Source: Streptomyces sp. NRRL S-1022 (lineage in GTDB: Bacteria; Actinomycetota; Actinomycetes; Streptomycetales; Streptomycetaceae). Taken from it: a stretch of 64,000 bases of DNA. The position numbers were made by a program, and so were the translations under genes. Where the stretch lies: the NCBI RefSeq assembly GCF_000720135.1, contig NZ_JOIU01000021.1:1-64000 (forward strand). The letters run 5' to 3'. Positions 27,590-35,262 of the stretch are shown in pieces. The stretch's first letter is position 1, and each line of letters opens with the position of its first letter. The notes under the pieces were generated by a model. It saw nothing but the letters and a program-made list of their open reading frames with translations, made no database searches and was not told the DNA's origin.

Positions 27590-28470
27590 GCGCCCCCGTG
27601 AAGGTCGGCGCCGTCATCATCACCATGGGCAACCGGCCCGAGGAGCTGCGCGCCCTGCTGGCCTCCGTCGCCGAGCAGGACGGCGACCCGGTCGAGGTGG
27701 TCGTCGTCGGCAACGGCTCGCCCGTCCCGGACGTCCCCGAGGGCGTACGGACCGTGGAACTGCCCGAGAACCTGGGCATCCCCGGCGGGCGCAACGTCGG
27801 CATAGAGGCCTTCGGGCCCGGCGGCCGCAATGTCGACATATTGCTCTTCCTCGACGACGACGGCCTGCTCGCCCGGCGCGACACCGCCGAGCTGTGCCGG
27901 GAGGCCTTCGCGGCCGACCCGGAGCTGGGCATCATCAGCTTCCGCATCGCCGACCCCGACACCGGCGAGACCCAGCGCCGGCACGTGCCGAGGCTGCGCG
28001 CCTCCGACCCGATGCGCTCCAGCCGGGTCACCACCTTCCTCGGCGGCGCCAACGCCGTCCGCACCCGCGTCCTCGCCGAGGTCGGCGGGCTCCCGGACGA
28101 GTTCTTCTACGCCCACGAGGAGACCGACCTGGCCTGGCGGGCCCTCGACGCCGGCTGGATGATCGACTACCGGTCCGACATGGTGCTGTACCACCCGACG
28201 ACCGCGCCCTCGCGGCACGCGGTCTACCACCGCATGGTCGCGCGCAACCGGGTCTGGCTCGCCCGCCGCAACCTCCCCGTCCTCCTGGTCCCCGTCTACC
28301 TGGGCGTCTGGCTGCTGCTCACCCTGCTCCGCCGCCCCTCGGGGCCGGCCCTGAAGGCATGGTTCGGCGGTTTCCGGGAAGGCTGGACCACGCCCTGCGG
28401 CCCGCGCCGCCCGATGCGCTGGCGTACCGTGTGGCGGCTCACCCGACTGGGCCGTCCCCCGGTCATCTGA
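27586..28470 (+). CDS. Family 2 glycosyltransferase
   Basis: A 294-residue GT-A fold transferase. The nucleotide-sugar site begins with VGAVIITMGNRPEELRALL, and the DxD-like metal motif is LLFLDDDGLLA. The acceptor and catalytic region reads DEFFYAHEETDLAWRALDAG, the ED-containing motif of rhamnosyl- and galactosyl-type GT2 enzymes. A hydrophobic segment near residue 240 (LLVPVYLGVWLLLTLL) may anchor it to the membrane. The start GTG overlaps the previous stop, with AGCAGG upstream. It probably adds a sugar to the polymer or lipid assembled by this cassette. Confidence 0.87.
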   Translation: MSAPVKVGAVIITMGNRPEELRALLASVAEQDGDPVEVVVVGNGSPVPDVPEGVRTVELPENLGIPGGRNVGIEAFGPGGRNVDILLFLDDDGLLARRDTAELCREAFAADPELGIISFRIADPDTGETQRRHVPRLRASDPMRSSRVTTFLGGANAVRTRVLAEVGGLPDEFFYAHEETDLAWRALDAGWMIDYRSDMVLYHPTTAPSRHAVYHRMVARNRVWLARRNLPVLLVPVYLGVWLLLTLLRRPSGPALKAWFGGFREGWTTPCGPRRPMRWRTVWRLTRLGRPPVI

Positions 28471-28555
28471 CAAGCTCGACCCTGTGCGCCGGTGCGTCCG
28501 CGCGCACGGCAGGACGCCCGCGAACCCGAAGACGAAGACGAAAGTTTCCACACCT

Positions 28556-29485
28556 GTGAGTGAGAGCACGCACGACGGCACGGTCGCGGTGACCGCGGCC
28601 CCGTCGCCCGACGAGGGACTGACGGCGGCCCGGCTCGCCGAGAAGTACGGGCTCTCCGTGAGCGGCGCCCGGCCCTCGCTCGTGGAGTACGTCCGTCAGC
28701 TCTGGGGGCGCCGCCACTTCATCCTCGCCTTCTCCCAGGCGAAGCTGACCGCGCAGTACAGCCAGGCCAAGCTCGGCCAGCTCTGGCAGGTGGCCACGCC
28801 GCTGCTGAACGCGGCGGTCTACTACTTCATCTTCGGCGTGATCCTGCACGCGAGCCGTGGCCTGTCCCAGGACGTCTACATCCCGTTCCTGGTCACCGGC
28901 GTGTTCGTGTTCACCTTCACGCAGAGCTCGGTCATGTCGGGCGTCCGCGCGATCTCCGGCAACCTGGGGCTGGTGCGCGCCCTGCACTTCCCGCGCGCCT
29001 CGCTGCCCGTCTCCTTCTCGCTCCAGCAGCTGCAGCAGCTGCTCTTCTCGATGATCGTCATGTTCCTCGTGGCGATCGGCTTCGGCAGCTACCCGGGGCT
29101 GTCCTGGCTGCTGATCGTGCCGGTCCTGCTGCTGCAGTTCCTGTTCAACACCGGGCTCGCGCTGATCGTGGCGCGCATGGGGGCCAAGACACCCGACCTG
29201 GCCCAGCTGATGCCGTTCATCCTGCGGACCTGGATGTACACCTCGGGTGTCATGTTCTCCATCAACAAGATGATGGAGGGCCGCTCCGAGCTGGCGGTCC
29301 GCCTGCTCCAGGTGAACCCGGCCGCGGTCTACATGGACCTGATGCGGTTCGCCCTGATCGACGGCTACGGTGCCTCGAACCTGCCGCCGCACGTGTGGGC
29401 CATCGCCCTGTTCTGGGCCGTGGCCGTCTTCGCCGGCGGTTTCGTGTACTTCTGGAAGGCTGAGGAGAGGTACGGCCGTGGCTGA
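28556..29485 (+). CDS. ABC-2 type polysaccharide/teichoic-acid exporter permease
   Basis: A 309-residue membrane protein like TagG/Wzm. After a soluble N-terminal arm of about 45 residues comes RRHFILAFSQAKLTAQYSQA, the amphipathic segment before the first membrane helix. KLGQLWQVATPLLNAAVYYF then leads into roughly six membrane segments. It forms the channel for export of a lipid-linked glycan or polyol-phosphate polymer. The GTG start is 85 bp after the GT2 gene, and the ATPase gene overlaps its end by 8 bp. The fate of the exporter depends on the adjacent ATPase, which looks damaged. Confidence 0.88.
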   Translation: MSESTHDGTVAVTAAPSPDEGLTAARLAEKYGLSVSGARPSLVEYVRQLWGRRHFILAFSQAKLTAQYSQAKLGQLWQVATPLLNAAVYYFIFGVILHASRGLSQDVYIPFLVTGVFVFTFTQSSVMSGVRAISGNLGLVRALHFPRASLPVSFSLQQLQQLLFSMIVMFLVAIGFGSYPGLSWLLIVPVLLLQFLFNTGLALIVARMGAKTPDLAQLMPFILRTWMYTSGVMFSINKMMEGRSELAVRLLQVNPAAVYMDLMRFALIDGYGASNLPPHVWAIALFWAVAVFAGGFVYFWKAEERYGRG

Positions 29486-30113
29486 GCCGAACACCGGGTC
29501 CGGCGCGGACCCGCGCCCTACGGTCATCGCGGACGATCTGCACATCGTCTACCGGGTCAACGGCGCCAAGACCGGCAAGGGCAGCGCGACGGCGGCCCTG
29601 AGCAGGATCCTCAGGCGGGGTTCCGACGACACGGCGCGCGGGGTGCGCAAGGTGCACGCCGTGCGCGGGGTGTCCTTCGTCGCCTACCGCGGCGAGGCCA
29701 TCGGCCTGATCGGCTCCAACGGCTCCGGCAAGTCGACCCTGCTGCGCGCCATCGCCGGTCTGCTGCCCGCGGAGAAGGGCAAGGTCTACACCGACGGCCA
29801 GCCCTCCCTGCTGGGCGTGAACGCGGCGCTGATGAACGACCTCACGGGTGAGCGGAACATCATCCTGGGCGGTCTGGCGATGGGCATGTCCCGGGAGCAG
29901 ATCAAGGAGCGCTACCAGGACATCGTCGACTTCTCCGGGATCAACGAGAAGGGCGACTTCATCACCCTGCCGATGCGCTTCCTGGTCAGCCACAACAACA
30001 AGTCCATCCGTGACACCTGCGACCGCGTGCTGTGGCTGGAACGCGGCGAACTGCGCATGGACGGTCCGACCGAAGAGGTCCTGAAGGAGTACGAGAAGTT
30101 CACGGGCAAGTGA
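29478..30113 (+). CDS. ABC exporter ATPase (TagH/Wzt type) with internal deletion of signature and Walker B
   Basis: A 211-residue ATP-binding subunit matching the upstream permease, shorter than the roughly 260 residues usual for the family. Walker A is intact (GSNGSGKST, residues 79-87), as are the NDLTGERNI segment and the H-loop (LVSHNN, H172). Between LPMR167 and F168, however, the signature motif (normally YSSGM) and Walker B (LLIDEALATGD in relatives I remember) are absent, a gap of about 50 residues. The reading frame is kept across the join at 29976-29979. As written it should not hydrolyse ATP. Either a real in-frame deletion or an assembly error. GTG start with GAGGAGAGG. Confidence 0.85.
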   Translation: MAEPNTGSGADPRPTVIADDLHIVYRVNGAKTGKGSATAALSRILRRGSDDTARGVRKVHAVRGVSFVAYRGEAIGLIGSNGSGKSTLLRAIAGLLPAEKGKVYTDGQPSLLGVNAALMNDLTGERNIILGGLAMGMSREQIKERYQDIVDFSGINEKGDFITLPMRFLVSHNNKSIRDTCDRVLWLERGELRMDGPTEEVLKEYEKFTGK

Positions 30114-30124
30114 CGTGTTTCGGC

Positions 30125-30159
30125 CAGGGCCCCGCCGGAATTCCTCCGGCGGGGCCCTG
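30125..30159 (+). terminator. Strong hairpin terminator after the ABC exporter operon
   Basis: Two perfect 15-base arms (30125-30139 and 30145-30159), rich in G and C, enclose the 5-base loop ATTCC. It starts 12 bp after the ATPase stop and separates the envelope cassette from the hopanoid operon. Confidence 0.88.
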
Positions 30160-30257
30160 CGTCTGCAAAGGAAGCGTCAACTCGCCCTGGCGTAAGGAAT
30201 CTTGGAGCCGATCGGTGTGTTGTTGTGATGTGCAGGACACCCCGAAGGTCCGTACCG

Positions 30258-30269
30258 CGTTGTACAACG
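30258..30269. promoter_or_regulatory. Palindromic operator candidate upstream of the hopanoid operon
   Basis: A perfect 12-bp palindrome, CGTTGTACAACG, lies 216 bp before hpnC within the 360-bp intergenic region. This region otherwise holds AT-richer stretches such as AAATAGTGTGTATTGGG near 30363 that could be promoter sequence. It is a plausible regulator site for the operon; the binding protein is unknown. Confidence 0.4.
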
Positions 30270-30402
30270 TAAGCTGTACCGGTGCCGGAAACCGGCAAGT
30301 GGGGCGATAATGCGCGACACCCTGCGCCGGGACGGCCCTGCGCGGCGCGGGGCGGCGTGTCCGAAATAGTGTGTATTGGGTCGGCAGTGTAGAACGGGAG
30401 AT

Positions 30403-30477
30403 GTGACGGCAATGGCTACGGAAACTCCCCTGCTCGGGGCAGTATGTGCCGTCCCCGCCCCGGGCAGCGCCCGATGA
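30403..30477 (+). CDS. Short leader ORF translationally coupled to hpnC
   Basis: A 24-codon frame begins with GTG just after GGGAG (30396-30400) and ends at a TGA that overlaps the hpnC start codon (ATGA at 30474-30477). An in-frame ATG at 30412 is an alternative start. The predicted peptide is MATETPLLGAVCAVPAPGS-like in its later part. The hpnC ATG itself has no purine-rich ribosome site (upstream is CCCCGGGCAGCGCCCG). Ribosomes may therefore reach hpnC through this leader. No homologue is recognised, so its reality rests on architecture. Confidence 0.45.
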   Translation: MTAMATETPLLGAVCAVPAPGSAR

Positions 30478-31364
30478 CGGCCACCGGCACGGCGCCCGGC
30501 CTGGAACGCGCCACGCTGGACAAGGCCGCCGGCGAGAACTTCCCCGTGGCCCCCTTCTTCCTGCCCAGGGCCTGGCGCGAGGACCTCATGGCCGTCTACG
30601 GCTTCGCCCGCCTCGTCGACGACATCGGCGACGGCGACCTCGCCCCCGGCGGCGCCGACGCCCGGCTGCTCGGCGTGCCGCCGGCCGCGGACCGGCTCGT
30701 CGTCCTCGACGCCTTCGAGGCCGACCTGCGCCGCGTCTTCGGCGGCACCCCGCGCCACCCGCTGCTGCGCCGCCTCCAGCCGACCGTCCGCCGCCGCGCC
30801 CTCACCCCCGAGCCGTTCCTCGGGCTGATCGCCGCCAACCGCCAGGACCAGCTCGTCACCCGGTACGAGACCTACGACGACCTCCTCGCCTACTGCGAAC
30901 TGTCCGCCAACCCCGTCGGCCGCCTCGTCCTCGCCGTCACCGGCACCTCCACCCCCGAGCGGGTCCGGCTGTCCGACGCGGTCTGCACCGCGCTGCAGAT
31001 CGTGGAGCACCTCCAGGACGTCGCCGAGGACCTCGGCCGCGACCGGATCTACCTCCCCGCCGCGGACATGAAACGCTTCCACGTCCAGGAAGCGGACCTC
31101 GCCGCGAAAACCGCGGGCGCATCGGTGCGCGCCCTGGTTGCATACGAAGCGCAACGCGCCCGCGATCTGCTGAATGAAGGCGCCCCCCTCGTGGGTAGCG
31201 TCCCCGGAAGGCTGAAGCTGCTGCTCGCGGGGTTCGTGGCGGGGGGAAGGGCGGCGATCCGGGCGATCGCCGCCGCCGAATACGACGTACTTCCCGGCCC
31301 GCCCCGACCCGGCAAGGTCCAGTTGCTGCGTGAGGCGGGCACGATCCTGCGAGGAGAGGGGTGA
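30474..31364 (+). CDS. hpnC: Squalene synthesis protein HpnC (hydroxysqualene synthase)
   Basis: A 296-residue trans-isoprenyl synthase-fold enzyme. In the HpnC/D/E pathway HpnD condenses two FPP to presqualene diphosphate, HpnC converts it to hydroxysqualene, and HpnE reduces that to squalene. The two aspartate-rich motifs are FARLVDDIGDGD (from residue 45) and HLQDVAEDLGRDRIYLP. SANPVGRLVLAV is the typical mid-region. Length is normal. It is the first gene of the hopanoid operon and ends in a GTGA overlap with hpnD. The ATG at 30474 probably relies on coupling to the leader ORF. Confidence 0.93.
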   Translation: MTATGTAPGLERATLDKAAGENFPVAPFFLPRAWREDLMAVYGFARLVDDIGDGDLAPGGADARLLGVPPAADRLVVLDAFEADLRRVFGGTPRHPLLRRLQPTVRRRALTPEPFLGLIAANRQDQLVTRYETYDDLLAYCELSANPVGRLVLAVTGTSTPERVRLSDAVCTALQIVEHLQDVAEDLGRDRIYLPAADMKRFHVQEADLAAKTAGASVRALVAYEAQRARDLLNEGAPLVGSVPGRLKLLLAGFVAGGRAAIRAIAAAEYDVLPGPPRPGKVQLLREAGTILRGEG

Positions 31365-32323
31365 TCCGGACCGTGGAGTCTCCGCCGCACCTGTCCGCGC
31401 CGGTACTCGCCGCCTACAGCTACTGCGAAACCGTGACCGGGCAGCAGGCCCGCAACTTCGCGTACGGCATCCGGCTGCTGCCGACGGCCAAGCGCCGCGC
31501 CATGTCGGCGCTGTACGCGTTCTCCCGGCGCGTGGACGACATCGGCGACGGCGACCTGGCCGGCGAGGTCAAGCTGGCGCGCCTGGAGGACACCCGGGCG
31601 CTGCTCGCCCGGATCCGCCGGGGCGACGTGGAGGAGGACGACACCGACCCGGTGGCCGTCGCCCTCAGCCACGCGGCGGACGCCTTCCCGATCCCGCTCG
31701 GCGGGCTCGACGAGCTGATCGACGGCGTCCAGATGGACCTCCGCGGGGAGACCTACGAGACCTGGGACGACCTGAAGGTGTACTGCCGGTGTGTCGCCGG
31801 TGCCATCGGCCGCCTCTCGCTCGGCGTGTTCGGCACCGAACCGGGGGCCCGCGGCGCCGAGCGCGCGGCCGAGTACGCCGACACGCTGGGCCTCGCCCTG
31901 CAGCTCACCAACATCCTGCGCGACGTCCGCGAGGACGCGCAGGGCGGCCGTACGTACCTGCCCGCCGACGACCTGGCCAAGTTCGGCTGCTCGGCCGGGT
32001 TCCACGGGCCGACCCCGCCGGACGGCTCCGACTTCGCCGGTCTCGTCCACTTCGAGGTGCGCCGCGCCCGCGCCCTGTTCGCCGAGGGCTACCGGCTGCT
32101 GCCCATGCTCGACCGGCGCAGCGGCGCCTGCGTGGCCGCGATGGCCGGCATCTACCGCCGGCTGCTGGACCGCATCGAGCGCGATCCGGAGGCCGTGCTG
32201 CGCGGCCGGGTCTCGCTGCCCGGCCACGAGAAGGCCTACGTCGCCGTGCGCGGCCTGTCCGGGCTCGACACCCGGCACGTGACCCGCCAGGTCTCCCGGC
32301 GCTCCGTGCGGAGGCGCGCCTGA
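31361..32323 (+). CDS. hpnD: Presqualene diphosphate synthase HpnD
   Basis: A 320-residue squalene/phytoene synthase-family enzyme that condenses two farnesyl diphosphates to presqualene diphosphate. The N-terminal YCETVTGQQARNFAYGIRLL is typical. The aspartate motifs are SRRVDDIGDGD (from residue 56) and LTNILRDVREDAQGGRTYLP. VYCRCVAGAIGRLSLGVFG is also conserved. The GTG start follows GAGGAGAGGGG and overlaps the hpnC stop. Its stop overlaps the start of the next small gene (TGATG). Confidence 0.94.
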   Translation: MIRTVESPPHLSAPVLAAYSYCETVTGQQARNFAYGIRLLPTAKRRAMSALYAFSRRVDDIGDGDLAGEVKLARLEDTRALLARIRRGDVEEDDTDPVAVALSHAADAFPIPLGGLDELIDGVQMDLRGETYETWDDLKVYCRCVAGAIGRLSLGVFGTEPGARGAERAAEYADTLGLALQLTNILRDVREDAQGGRTYLPADDLAKFGCSAGFHGPTPPDGSDFAGLVHFEVRRARALFAEGYRLLPMLDRRSGACVAAMAGIYRRLLDRIERDPEAVLRGRVSLPGHEKAYVAVRGLSGLDTRHVTRQVSRRSVRRRA

Positions 32324-32586
32324 TGCAGCGCACCGCACCGGAGCCGGCCGCACCGGACGGCATGAGACAGGCAACCCTTCCCCGCGGCGTGGCGTCCCTG
32401 ACTCCGACGGCCGGGCGTGCACCGTTCAACCAGCACACGCGCGCCCCCAGGGGCCGCGCGGCCCTGCTGGACATGCGGCTGCCGCCGCATGGGCACGACC
32501 AGCCGCGACCGGCCCGCGGACGACCGACGGCCCCGGCCGGCCCGGCCCGCGGAGCGCTCGCGCACGGAGGGAAGGACGCACGATGA
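32323..32586 (+). CDS. Small DUF6380-like protein
   Basis: An 87-residue, proline- and arginine-rich hypothetical protein. MRQATLPRGVASLTPTAGRA followed by PFNQHTRAP resembles the DUF6380 small-protein family of Streptomyces as I remember it. It has no membrane segment and no catalytic motif. It is linked by stop/start overlaps to both hpnD (TGATG) and hpnE (ATGA), so it is translated with the squalene genes. A role in hopanoid synthesis is possible, but only position suggests it. Confidence 0.6.
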   Translation: MQRTAPEPAAPDGMRQATLPRGVASLTPTAGRAPFNQHTRAPRGRAALLDMRLPPHGHDQPRPARGRPTAPAGPARGALAHGGKDAR

Positions 32587-34010
32587 GCGACGGCTCACCC
32601 CCCGCACCGGCGCGGGCCGGCACCCCGCGCACGGCGGGCCGCAGCGCGGTCGTGGTCGGCGGCGGCCTCGCCGGGACCACCGCGGCACTCGCCCTCGCCG
32701 ACGCGGGCGTCCGGGTCACCCTGCTCGAAGGCAGGCCCAGGCTGGGCGGCCTCGCCTTCTCCTTTCAGCGCGGCTCACTGACCGTCGACAACGGCCAGCA
32801 CGTGTACCTGCGCTGCTGCACCGCCTACCGCTGGTTCCTCGACCGGATCGAGGCCGCGGCGCTGGCACCGCTGCAGGACCGCCTGGACGTGCCCGTCGTC
32901 GACGTCGCCAGGCCCGAGGGACGGCGGCTCGGCAGGCTGCGGCGCGACCCGCTGCCCGTCCCCCTTCACCTGGGGCGCAGCCTGGCCGCCTACCCGCACC
33001 TCTCGCTCGCCGAGCGCGCGGCCGTCGGGCGTGCCGCGCTCGCGCTGAAGGGGCTCGACCCCGCCGATCCGGCCCTGGACACCCAGGACTTCGGCAGCTG
33101 GCTGGCCGCGCACGGCCAGTCGGCGCGCGCCGTCGAGGCCCTGTGGGACCTGGTCGGCGTCGCCACCCTCAACGCGGTCGCGGGCGACGCCTCGCTGGGG
33201 CTCGCCGCGATGGTGTTCAAGACCGGTCTGCTGTCCGACCCGGGCGCGGCCGACATCGGCTGGGCCCGCGTCCCGCTGGGCGAACTGCACGACCGGCTGG
33301 CCCGCAAGGCGCTCGACTCCGCGGGCGTGCGTACCGAGGTCCGTACACGCGTCACCTCCGTCTCTGTCAACGAGAACGGGACGTGGAGCGTTCAGGTTCC
33401 CGGCGGGAATCTCGAAACCGACGCGGTCGTCCTCGCCGTACCCCAGCGCGAGGCCCACGGCCTGCTGCCGCCCGGCGCCCTCGACGCGCCCGAGCGGCTG
33501 CTGGAGATCGGCACCGCGCCGATCCTCAACGTCCACGTGGTCTACGACCGCCCGGTGCTCGCGCGGCCCTTCTTCGCCGCCCTCGGCACCCCCGTGCAGT
33601 GGGTGTTCGACCGCACCCGGGCCTCCGGGCTGCGCACCGGACAGTACCTCGCGCTGTCGCAGTCGGCCGCGCAGGACGAGATCGACACTCCGGTCGCCGA
33701 GCTGCGCGAGCGCTACCTGCCCGAGCTGGAACGCCTCATCCCCGGCACCCGCGCGGCCGTGGTGGAGGACTTCTTCGTGACCCGGGAGCGCACGGCGACG
33801 TTCGCCCCCACCCCCGGCGTCGGGCGGCTGCGGCCCGGCGCCCGCACCAAGGCCCCCGGCCTGTACCTGGCCGGAGCGTGGACCGCCACCGGGTGGCCCG
33901 CGACCATGGAGAGTGCGGTCCGCAGCGGAGTGAGCGCGGCCGACGCCGCCCTCGGCGCCCTGGGCCGGCCCCGCCCCCGCCACCTCTTCGCTTTCGAGGA
34001 GGCGGCCTGA
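32583..34010 (+). CDS. hpnE: Hydroxysqualene dehydroxylase HpnE
   Basis: A 475-residue FAD-dependent amine-oxidase/phytoene-desaturase-like enzyme that completes squalene formation by reducing hydroxysqualene. The FAD motif is VVVGGGLAGTTAALALADAG (about residues 23-42), followed by GRPRLGGLAFSF. The C-terminal flavin motif is GLYLAGAWTATGWPATMESAVRSG. The ATG start has GGAGGGAAGG upstream and overlaps the DUF6380-like stop. Length and motif order are normal. Confidence 0.93.
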   Translation: MSDGSPPAPARAGTPRTAGRSAVVVGGGLAGTTAALALADAGVRVTLLEGRPRLGGLAFSFQRGSLTVDNGQHVYLRCCTAYRWFLDRIEAAALAPLQDRLDVPVVDVARPEGRRLGRLRRDPLPVPLHLGRSLAAYPHLSLAERAAVGRAALALKGLDPADPALDTQDFGSWLAAHGQSARAVEALWDLVGVATLNAVAGDASLGLAAMVFKTGLLSDPGAADIGWARVPLGELHDRLARKALDSAGVRTEVRTRVTSVSVNENGTWSVQVPGGNLETDAVVLAVPQREAHGLLPPGALDAPERLLEIGTAPILNVHVVYDRPVLARPFFAALGTPVQWVFDRTRASGLRTGQYLALSQSAAQDEIDTPVAELRERYLPELERLIPGTRAAVVEDFFVTRERTATFAPTPGVGRLRPGARTKAPGLYLAGAWTATGWPATMESAVRSGVSAADAALGALGRPRPRHLFAFEEAA

Positions 34011-34069
34011 TGCCCGACCGGCAGGCGGCACGCCCCCGCACCCCCGGCACCGCAACAAGAGGAGAGACT

Positions 34070-35146
34070 GTGCCCACCACTGTGCCCCCGGCCTCGACGC
34101 CCGCTCCACGGGCCGCGGTGGACGTCGCCGCGCTGCTGGAGCGCGGCCGGACCCTGGCCACACCGGTGCTGCGCGCGGCCGTCGACCGCCTGGCGCCTCC
34201 CATGGACACCGTCGCCGCGTACCACTTCGGCTGGATCGACGCCGCCGGCAACCCCGCCGACGGCGACGGCGGCAAGGCCGTCCGCCCCGCGCTCGCCGTG
34301 CTCTCCGCCGAGGTCACCGGCGCCGCACCCGAGGTGGGCATCCCGGGTGCGGTCGCCGTCGAACTCGTGCACAACTTCTCGCTGCTGCACGACGACCTGA
34401 TGGACGGCGACGAGCAGCGCCGGCACCGCGACACCGTCTGGAAGGTGCACGGCCCCGCCCAGGCCATCCTGGTCGGCGACGCCCTGTTCGCCCTCGCCGG
34501 CGAGGTCCTGCTGGAACTAGGCACCGCCGAGGCCGGCCGCGCCACCCGCCGCCTGACCACCGCCACCCGTGCCCTGATCGACGGTCAGGCCCAGGACATC
34601 TCCTACGAGCACCGCGACTGGGTCAGCGTCGAGGAGTGCCTGGAGATGGAGGGCAACAAGACCGGCGCCCTGCTCGCCTGCGCCTCCTCCATCGGCGCGG
34701 TCCTCGGCGGCGCGGACGACGCCACCGCCGACGCGCTGGAACGGTACGGCTACCACCTCGGCCTCGCCTTCCAGGCCGTGGACGACCTGCTCGGCATCTG
34801 GGGCGACCCGGAGGCCACCGGCAAGCAGACCTGGAGCGACCTGCGCCAGCGCAAGAAGTCCCTGCCGGTGGTGGCCGCGCTCGCGGCCGGCGGCCCCGCC
34901 TCCGAGCAGCTCGGCGAGATCCTCGCCGCCGACGCCAAGAGCAGCGACGTCGCGAACTTCTCCGAGGAGGAGTTCGCGGCCCGCGCCGCGCTCATCGAGG
35001 AGGCCGGCGGCCGCGCGTGGACGGCCGAGGAAGCGCGCCGTCAGCACACCGTCGCCATCGAGGCCCTCGACGCCGTCGGCATGCCCGACCGGGTGCGGGA
35101 CTCCTTCACGGCACTCGCGGACTTCGTCGTCGTACGAAAGAGATGA
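34070..35146 (+). CDS. Polyprenyl diphosphate synthase of the hopanoid operon
   Basis: A 358-residue trans-prenyltransferase that extends allylic diphosphates with IPP and probably provides the C15 precursor for squalene. The first aspartate-rich motif is LLHDDLMDGDEQRR and the second is FQAVDDLLGIWGD. GGKAVRPALAVLS supplies the IPP-binding region. Product length cannot be fixed by motif alone, so GGPP is possible. I chose the GTG at 34070 because AAGAGGAG precedes it at good spacing; an ATG at 34010 overlapping hpnE is the alternative and would add 20 residues. Confidence 0.88.
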   Translation: MPTTVPPASTPAPRAAVDVAALLERGRTLATPVLRAAVDRLAPPMDTVAAYHFGWIDAAGNPADGDGGKAVRPALAVLSAEVTGAAPEVGIPGAVAVELVHNFSLLHDDLMDGDEQRRHRDTVWKVHGPAQAILVGDALFALAGEVLLELGTAEAGRATRRLTTATRALIDGQAQDISYEHRDWVSVEECLEMEGNKTGALLACASSIGAVLGGADDATADALERYGYHLGLAFQAVDDLLGIWGDPEATGKQTWSDLRQRKKSLPVVAALAAGGPASEQLGEILAADAKSSDVANFSEEEFAARAALIEEAGGRAWTAEEARRQHTVAIEALDAVGMPDRVRDSFTALADFVVVRKR

Positions 35147-35262
35147 CCAGTATTGGCTCGATAAGCCTCGCGTAGTCGCCGGCCGGTGTTCCAGGGATCA
35201 GGACACCGGCCGACGGCGGACCCACAGCAGCACGACTCGCACGACTGCACGAAGGGGAAGCC

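Noticed and set aside
35143..35175. A 10-codon ORF (MTSIGSISLA) overlapping the polyprenyl synthase stop by ATGA
   Set aside because: Too short to support without conservation, and shc has its own ribosome site, so coupling is not needed.
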